This document shows, one piece after another, positions 58,513-64,000 of a stretch of DNA of 64,000 nt (position 1 is the stretch's first letter; each line of letters starts with the position of its first letter). The notes under the pieces are model-generated. The model was not told the origin of the DNA and searched no databases. It saw nothing but the letters and a program-made list of their open reading frames with translations. Location: the NCBI GenBank assembly GCA_030272155.1, contig CP126202.1, positions 3,493,501 to 3,557,500 of the forward strand. Reading direction: 5' to 3'. This stretch comes from Tetradesmus obliquus (Eukaryota; Chlorophyta; Chlorophyceae; Sphaeropleales; Scenedesmaceae). Made by a program: the position numbers and the translations under genes.

Positions 58513-60611
58513 GAGAAGCATGGTGCGGAGGTGGCCGTGCAGCTGGTGGTGCTGCTGCAGTGCGAAAAGCTCTGCCAGCAGATCTGCGTCCTCGCAGGCA
58601 GCAGATGCACTCAGGCAACACGCATGCACCTGCAGTGGGCCAGTAATCAGCAGCGTAAGCAGCAAGTAGCCTAGCGTAGATCAGCAGCGTTGGCAGCAAG
58701 CAGTCCGGCGCAGGTCAGCAGCGTTGGCAGCAAGCAGCCTAGCGCAGATCCGCAGCGTTAACAGCAAGCTGCCTGGCGCATGAGGATGCCCAGGCAACGG
58801 GAAGCACTCTGTAAGCCCTCACCTGCACAGCTGCTGCGTTGCTGCAGTCCAGTCCGCCAACATCGCATTCGCTGTGGCCGCTGCATCTCTGCTGCTGGTG
58901 CTTGCAGGTACCGGGTGCGTCCCTCAGCGCTGCTGTCGCTGCTGCAAGGGGCTGGCATGGCAGCAGGCGCTGCTGCAGCGCTGGCGCCGCCAGCAGCGCG
59001 CAACGCAGTGCTGGGAGCGTTGCAGGAAAGCCTCACTGGGCTGTACAATGACCAGCTGAGAGCTATGCGGGAGGCAGGGCTGAGCGATGAGGTGAGAGCA
59101 GCAGCAGTATACGGACGGCAGAAACCATTGCGATGCTAGCTGGGCCTGGTGAAGTGTGCTGCCTGATGCATCAGTTACCTGAGCCATGAGGGAGGCAGGG
59201 GCATGAGGGAGGCAGGGGTTAGCGATGAGGTGAGAGCAGCAGTTGACAGCAGTGCGATGCTAGCTGTGTAATGCAGTGCTGGGAGTCTTGCAGGAATGTC
59301 TGACAGGGCTGTACAATGACCAGCTGAGAGCTATGCGGGAGGCAGGGCTGAGCGATGAGGTGAGAGCAGCAGCAGTATACGGACGGCAGACAGCATTGTG
59401 ATGCTACCTGTGCCTGGTGAAGTGTGCTGCCTGATGCATCAGTTACCTGAGCCGTGAGGGAGGCAGGGGTTAGCGATGAGGTGAGAGCAGCAGTTGACAG
59501 CAGTGCGATGCTAGCTGTGTAATGCAGTGCTGGGAGTCTTTGCAGGAGAGCCTCACTGGGCTGTACAATGACCAGCTGCGGACCATGCGGGAGGCAGGAC
59601 TGAGCGATGAGGTGGGAGCAGCAGCAGTATACGGACGGCAGACAGCATTGTGATGCTAGCTGTGCCTGGTGAAGTGTGCTGCCTGATGCATCAGTTACCT
59701 GAGCCGTGAGGGAGGCAGGGGTTAGCGATGAGGTGAGAGCAGCAGTTGACAGCAGTGCGATGCTAGCTGTGTAATGCAGTGCTGGGAGTCTTTGCAGGAG
59801 AGCCTCACTGGGCTGTACAATGACCAGCTGCGGGCCATGCGGGAGGCAGGACTGAGCGATGAGGTGGGAGCAGCAGCATAAGACAGACGGCCTACAGCAG
59901 TGTGATGCTAGCTGCGCCTGGTAAGTGTGCTGCCTGATGCATCAGTTGTTTGAGTCGTGAGGGAGGCAGGGGTTAGCGATGAGGTGAGAGCAGCAGTTGA
60001 CAGCAGTGCGATGCTAGCTGTGTTATGCCGTGCTGGGAGCCTTGCAGGAGAGCCCGACTGGGCTGTACAATGATTAGCTGAGAGCTATGAGGGAGGCAGG
60101 GCTCAGTGATGAGGTGAGAGCAGCAGTGACATCACTGCGGTGCTGGCTGCGCACTGGTATCGTATGGTACCTGAACAGGCGCTTTTGCCGAGGGAGGACA
60201 TTAGGTCTGATTAAACAGGTGGGCTTTTTGCGCAGTTCAGCACTGCCAGCTGGTCTGCACTGGCCCTTGGTCCCAGTAAGTCACTGCTGGGCCATGCACG
60301 AGTCGGCAATAGCATGCATCAATGTTTCACAGCTTTTGTGTGTTGTTGCAGTCGCACTGGTGAAACTGAGCTGAGTCTTGCTGCTGCTGCTGCTGCTGCT
60401 GCTGTTGCTCCTGCTGCAGGCGGCTGATGTGCGTGCTGTCATGATCAAGCTGCGCAACATGGAGCGAGCAGACGAGGGGTGCCCGGCCCCACCCGACATC
60501 GTGTCACTAACACAGGCGCAGTCGCTGGCTGATGTAGGGCTGGGAGGGGTGCTGGGCGCAGTGGTGAAGGCAGTGGCAGATGCAGCAGTGGCAGCATCTG
60601 GCAGAGTGTAG
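57575..60611 (+). CDS. COQ7-like ferritin-fold protein with degenerate di-iron site
   Basis: Four exons (57575-57916, 58294-58412, 58908-59091, 60420-60611) join in phase to 278 aa. COQ7 is the mitochondrial di-iron hydroxylase of ubiquinone synthesis. Residues 1-60 (ATG at 57575 or 57605; Ser/Ala/Arg-rich, no acid) look like a mitochondrial presequence. Family alignment by eye: KAHVAE with GQQLVL eight residues on matches HAGE...GQ; EQEQDALHTVQQLM matches the EKDH helix; YRVRPSALLSLL matches F/YRVRP; LQESLTGLYNDQLR matches VEES-x5-YNNQIR. The ExxH His of the second helix is Ala and the final ExxH is not conserved, so two or more iron ligands appear lost. It may be a non-catalytic relative. 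Intron 3 is a tandem echo array and ends with a CTG run. Confidence 0.62.
58646..58781 (+). repeat. 34-bp tandem repeat, four copies
   Basis: Units beginning at 58646, 58680, 58714 and 58748 with the core CAGCAGCGTTGGCAGCAAGC, in intron 2 of the COQ7-like gene. Confidence 0.85.
59005..60118 (+). repeat. Higher-order array of exon-3 echoes, COQ7-like gene
   Basis: The 3' part of exon 3 with its donor (from 59005) recurs from 59273, 59524, 59775 and 60027, spaced 268, 251, 251 and 252 bp. Each unit also contains a shorter echo of the last ~25 exon bases (GGGAGGCAGGGGTTAGCGAT). The coding in the copies stays open (ESLTGLYNDQLR-like) up to the GTGAGAG donor in the first copies and decays in the last. 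Confidence 0.93.
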
Positions 60612-60613
60612 CC

Positions 60614-60884
60614 GCATGGTTGTTGACAGAGGGCTTGCAATTGGAGCCATGCAGTTTTTGCACGGTTGTTGACAGAGGGCTTGCAATTGGAGCCATGCAG
60701 TTTTTGCATGGCTGTTGACAGAGGGCTTGCAATTGGAGCCATGCAGTTTTTGCATGGTTGTTGACAGAGGGCTTGCAATTGGAGCCATGCAGTTTTTGCA
60801 TGGTTGTTGACAGAGGGCTTGCAATTGGAGCCATGCAGTTTTTGCATGGTTGTTGATAGAGGGCTTGCAATTGGAGCCATGCAA
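60614..60884 (+). repeat. 46-bp tandem repeat, about six copies, after the COQ7-like stop
   Basis: Unit core GTTGACAGAGGGCTTGCAAT; period 46 bp. Copies are almost identical, so recently expanded. TGCATGG and CCATGCA within each unit can pair as a 7-bp stem. It begins right after the stop codon (60609-60611), so it is probably transcribed 3' UTR. Confidence 0.92.
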
Positions 60885-60908
60885 GCAGGCTAGCGACGTA
60901 TTAGATTG

Positions 60909-60913
60909 TGTAA
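60909..60913 (+). terminator. Candidate TGTAA poly(A) signal of the COQ7-like gene
   Basis: TGTAA 25 bp after the 46-bp array and about 300 bp after the stop, a typical green-algal placement. The stretch 60914-61603 between convergent genes shows no further feature. Confidence 0.55.
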
Positions 60914-61603
60914 CACACGGGTTGTGAGGGGATGTCTGTCAAGCAAGCCTTGTGTCAACCCGTAGAAGGATAGGAATGAGTTGTTACAATACAACTCGCA
61001 GGTCCATACCAGGCCTGTCTTTTTTCTGCATTGCACAGAAGAGTATGGGCTCTAGCAGGCAATTATACACCATACAGCAACCATCACTGCTGACCTGTCC
61101 ATGTCTTTGGAAATGGGGATCTTGGCCGCACCAATCAACCCTGGTGTTCTTTGTGCAACGATGCCAAACTTTGTTCACCAGCCTTGTTTGGGCACAACAA
61201 CGCAAACCACACCTCCCGTGCCAGTCAAGGCCAGTGAAATGTTTACATATAAGACTGGCCAACCACCTAGAAACTGGACCACCGCCTCAGGTTGCCCAAC
61301 ATACGCCGGCAGTAGTACATATAGTTTTTTCTCAACGAATATTCAAAGATATCAGGCCTGCAGGCAGGCTCTGCAACAGATTCGCCCGTGCACCACCAGT
61401 AATAACACACGTTTGAAACACCAAAGATATATACAGATATCTACAAAAAGCTCATTGCAATCAGTATTCCCATACTCTGGGATTTTATGAGAGAACTGAT
61501 GTTCAACATCCCATCATTGCCACACCAACCACCAAATTGTTGGTCAGCAGCGAGATGCAGCACAAGGTTCTTGCTAGCAGATGGTTGAGAGGTAGGACAA
61601 GCA

Positions 61604-63293
61604 TTAATCGTCAAAGTTGATGTACTCGGGGTACTGCGCACCATCCGTCACAGGGAACAGGCCCAGCCCCGCGGCACAGTATGTGCCCGCGCCGCCAACA
61701 ACGCCCTGGCCGTATGGAGTGTTCTTGTCCCATAGCAGGCAGCTGTTGTTCAAATCGCCGGCAAACTGAGACAAGAAGCAGCTGTAGCTGCAGCTGTGTG
61801 TGGCGGCCACAAAGCGCACCGCCTGGCACGGGGTGATTGCCACCAAGAAATTCCACTGCGTCGGCTGCTGAGGCATCATCTGTGGGCCCATCGTGATCAG
61901 GCCACCAACGCTGGCGTACTCCCAGAAGCCTGTGGGGCTGGGGGGCGTGGGCACCAGCATGTTGGGGCAGGCGGCCATGCGGGGGGTGCAGGGCAGCTGG
62001 GGGATCAAGTCAAACGCAAAGGAGTACCTGCAGGCAGCAGCAGCAGCAGCAGCAGCAGCAGCGCAACGCGGCAGAAGGTGAGTTGACAGGACACGGGCTG
62101 ACAGGGTTGACATGATGTGGAGCATCAGCTGCTGAACATCAAGGCTGTAGCGGTGCAGGCACAAGCAGACATGTGTTGCTGATCAACAAGGCTGTAGCGG
62201 TGCAAACACAAGCAGACATGGGCTGGAAGACTGTTGCTGCCAGCGCTCGCCCTCACCTCCTTGCATTGACCAGGTGGTTGAAATCCTCCACAAAATCAGC
62301 ATTGCCCACGTTGGCAGCTGCAGAAAGGTACGCATCCACCTTGACATTCTTAAAGGTCTTTGTTTTGGGCTGGCTGAGCAGGTAGCCCTGCAAGCAACAG
62401 CAACGGCAGCAGCAGCGCAGTGTCACAACACTGTGCAGGGCGCAAGCTTCCAGAGCCCAAACCACGTCAAACCAGAGGAGTACAGCTGGGTAGCAATAGC
62501 ACTGTAAGAAAGCTTCCGGAGGCTGAAACACAGGCAGGCAGGCAGCCAAACACTGCATGGCACAGGCAGCATCATCATCCACATGCATCAGCATGCAGGT
62601 ATGCAGGCAGTCCCGGCTCAGCGCCCCACCTGAGCAGCATATGCCAGCAGGGTGGCCACGCTGCCCCCCATGCTGTGGCCTGCAATGGACACGCTGGTGA
62701 TGGAGCCCTTCACGCCTTGCTGTACAGCGCCTCACGCACGCCGTTGCGCCACAGCGCATTGGTCAGCTCAGTAAAGCCCTGGTGGGTCTTGCCGGGAAAC
62801 TTGAGGCTGCCCGTGCTGTTCAGGTTGTAGCGCAGGTCTGCAGGAAGGCAGCAGCAGCAGCAGGGCATACGCACACGGCGGCTGTCAGGGAGGATGCCTG
62901 GCTCAGCAGCAGCTGCATGCAGGCAACATGGTCGTGGCAGGAGGTCTATCCAAGCACAACAGCACAACAGCAGCATTGCACAGCTAGCCCAAATCATGCT
63001 GCGCTGTCAGCTGCCCAGCAATGCGGCCTCACCTGTGAGCAGGTCTGCCAGGGTCTGTGTGCCCCTGATGAGGATGGTCATCTGCTTGGTCTTGCTGTTT
63101 GTCAAGATGGTGGCGATGGGCGAGCTGGTGTTGGAGTACAGCGATGTGGGCACCCACAGCGTGGACAGCACCGTCCAGCCGGCTGGCCGCATTCACTCCA
63201 GGGCCTTGTTTTTATTCTTGACATAGCCCTTGGTGGAGGTGGTGCTGGCCTTTGAGGTGGCACAAGGGGCCCACAGCTGCAGGGACAGCAGAT

Positions 63294-63330
<37 letters not shown>

Positions 63331-63654
63331 TGGTCAGCCACCGCACTGGCAGCAATGAAAGCGCTGCAGCAGCAGACACTAGGAATGCCACGCAGGCTGT
63401 CTGAAGGTTGCCGTCTTACTGTGTCAGCCTGTGGATTAGTACATGTGTGTGGCATGTGTTTGCATGCATGCCAGTGCATCAGACATCATTGCCGGCTGAG
63501 GGAGATGTCGGCTCACCTGGAAGTTGTTCAGGTGCTTCCAGTGCCAGTACGCGCTGGGGCCCTCAGCGCCAATAAACTGCAGATCCACAAAGGTGCCCGG
63601 CAGGGGCGCGCATCGATCAGAGGCACAGGGGCGGCAGGGCCTGCACAGGAAGAC

Positions 63655-63689
<35 letters not shown>

Positions 63690-64000
63690 GGCAACACATG
63701 GATATGTCAGCAGTGATGACGGCGGTTTGCAGCACATTATCTATCGGGCAGCTGCAGGACAGGAAATAAAGAAAAGCTGAGCACGACTGCTGATGCATGC
63801 TACTTCTGCTGCCAGTTTCTTGATGCAATCTGTGTGCAACTTGCAGCAGCCGTGCTGTCAGCAGTGCAGGCTGGCCTGGCACACAGTTTGACATGCACCG
63901 TTGCAGTGGGATGGCTGAGCAGTTGCTTACCAACAACAGATGTCTGCAGCATCGCAGTGCATGCTGCAGGTCCTGTGGGGACCACGACAGATGCTGCCAG
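61604..64000 (-). pseudogene. Class 3 lipase, partial, with a frameshift and an in-frame stop
   Basis: Alpha/beta-hydrolase triacylglycerol lipase. Exons: 64000(edge)-63936, 63640-63517, 63276-63033, 62837-62630, 62387-62257, 62027-61604. Motifs: Cys-rich N-terminal part (CRPCASDRCAPLPG), TILIRGTQTLADLL (oxyanion-strand RGT), nucleophile elbow SIAGHSMGGSV, VDAYLSAAANVGNADFVEDF, RRYSFAFDLIPQLPC (acid Asp), and a C-terminus with possible His in ATHS. Two lesions: TGA at 63195-63193 between NKALE and MRPAGW, in one frame; and a one-base loss near 62718-62724 (after LYSK) that puts the GHSMGG part out of frame; exon 4 is 208 bp where 209 would restore phase. Splice sites are otherwise intact, so this is either a young pseudogene or base-call errors. 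The gene continues past the right edge. Confidence 0.72.
63295..63329 (-). repeat. Intronic CTG run (sense) in the lipase gene
   Basis: About 12 triplets reading CTG in sense, 18 bp upstream of the acceptor of exon 63276-63033. A similar run (62037-62062) precedes the last exon, and a CA repeat plus CAG run lies at 63654-63690. Confidence 0.9.

Noticed and set aside
60281-60884. Minus-strand frames with a repeating LQALCQQPCKNCMAPIASPL peptide
   Set aside because: Produced by the 46-bp tandem repeat, which cycles through three open frames; no start context or neighbouring exons.
60614-60884. CRISPR-like array
   Set aside because: Tandem units without unique spacers, in a eukaryotic 3' UTR.

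Overview
The window looks like nuclear DNA of a chlorophycean green alga, most likely a Sphaeropleales/Scenedesmus-type species (inference). Genes are rich in GT-AG introns with GTGAG-type donors. CAG/CTG microsatellites are everywhere, and proteins carry long Ala, Gln and Ser runs. TGTAA, the usual green-algal poly(A) signal, lies downstream of several stops. The RPT2 proteasome ATPase is of the plant type and there is a plastid-type RbcX. I rebuilt gene models by joining exons at GT-AG sites and checking phase and total length.

Layout, left to right: 3' end of BABAM2/BRCC45 (+, 1-958); a plastid-targeted-looking protein with a DUF2325-like domain (+, 1465-4092); a 2.3 kb gap; proteasome ATPase RPT2 (-, 6360-12012, 11 exons); a coiled-coil RING protein (-, 13539-15476) divergent from a class II-type histone deacetylase (+, 15770-18941); a BTB-BACK protein with a broken 5' part (-, 19981-22168); a very large YqaJ-type nuclease with a huge Ala/Gln-rich tail (-, 22781-30728 or beyond); a 3.3 kb gap; RbcX (-, 35066-37034); a single-pass membrane protein with a PQQ-type beta-propeller (-, 38234-42085); a HMMR/RHAMM-like giant coiled-coil protein (-, 42868-53097, 14 exons); RRP36 ribosome biogenesis factor (-, 54630-57271) divergent from a COQ7-like protein (+, 57575-60611); and a class 3 lipase gene with two frame lesions, cut by the right edge (-, 61604-64000).

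The genes do not form a pathway; they are housekeeping and organelle genes side by side. Two patterns cut across nearly all of them. (1) 'Exon-edge echoes': introns contain one to four direct copies of the neighbouring exon's edge together with its splice site and adjoining intron. The copies always lie on the matching side (5' edge copied upstream, 3' edge copied downstream). At least thirty copies affect nine genes, and I regard this as the most interesting signal here. (2) A strand grammar of triplet repeats: in the sense of each gene, intronic runs just before acceptors read CTG, whereas exonic runs read CAG/GCA/AGC. No rRNA, tRNA, CRISPR array or recognisable transposon was seen.
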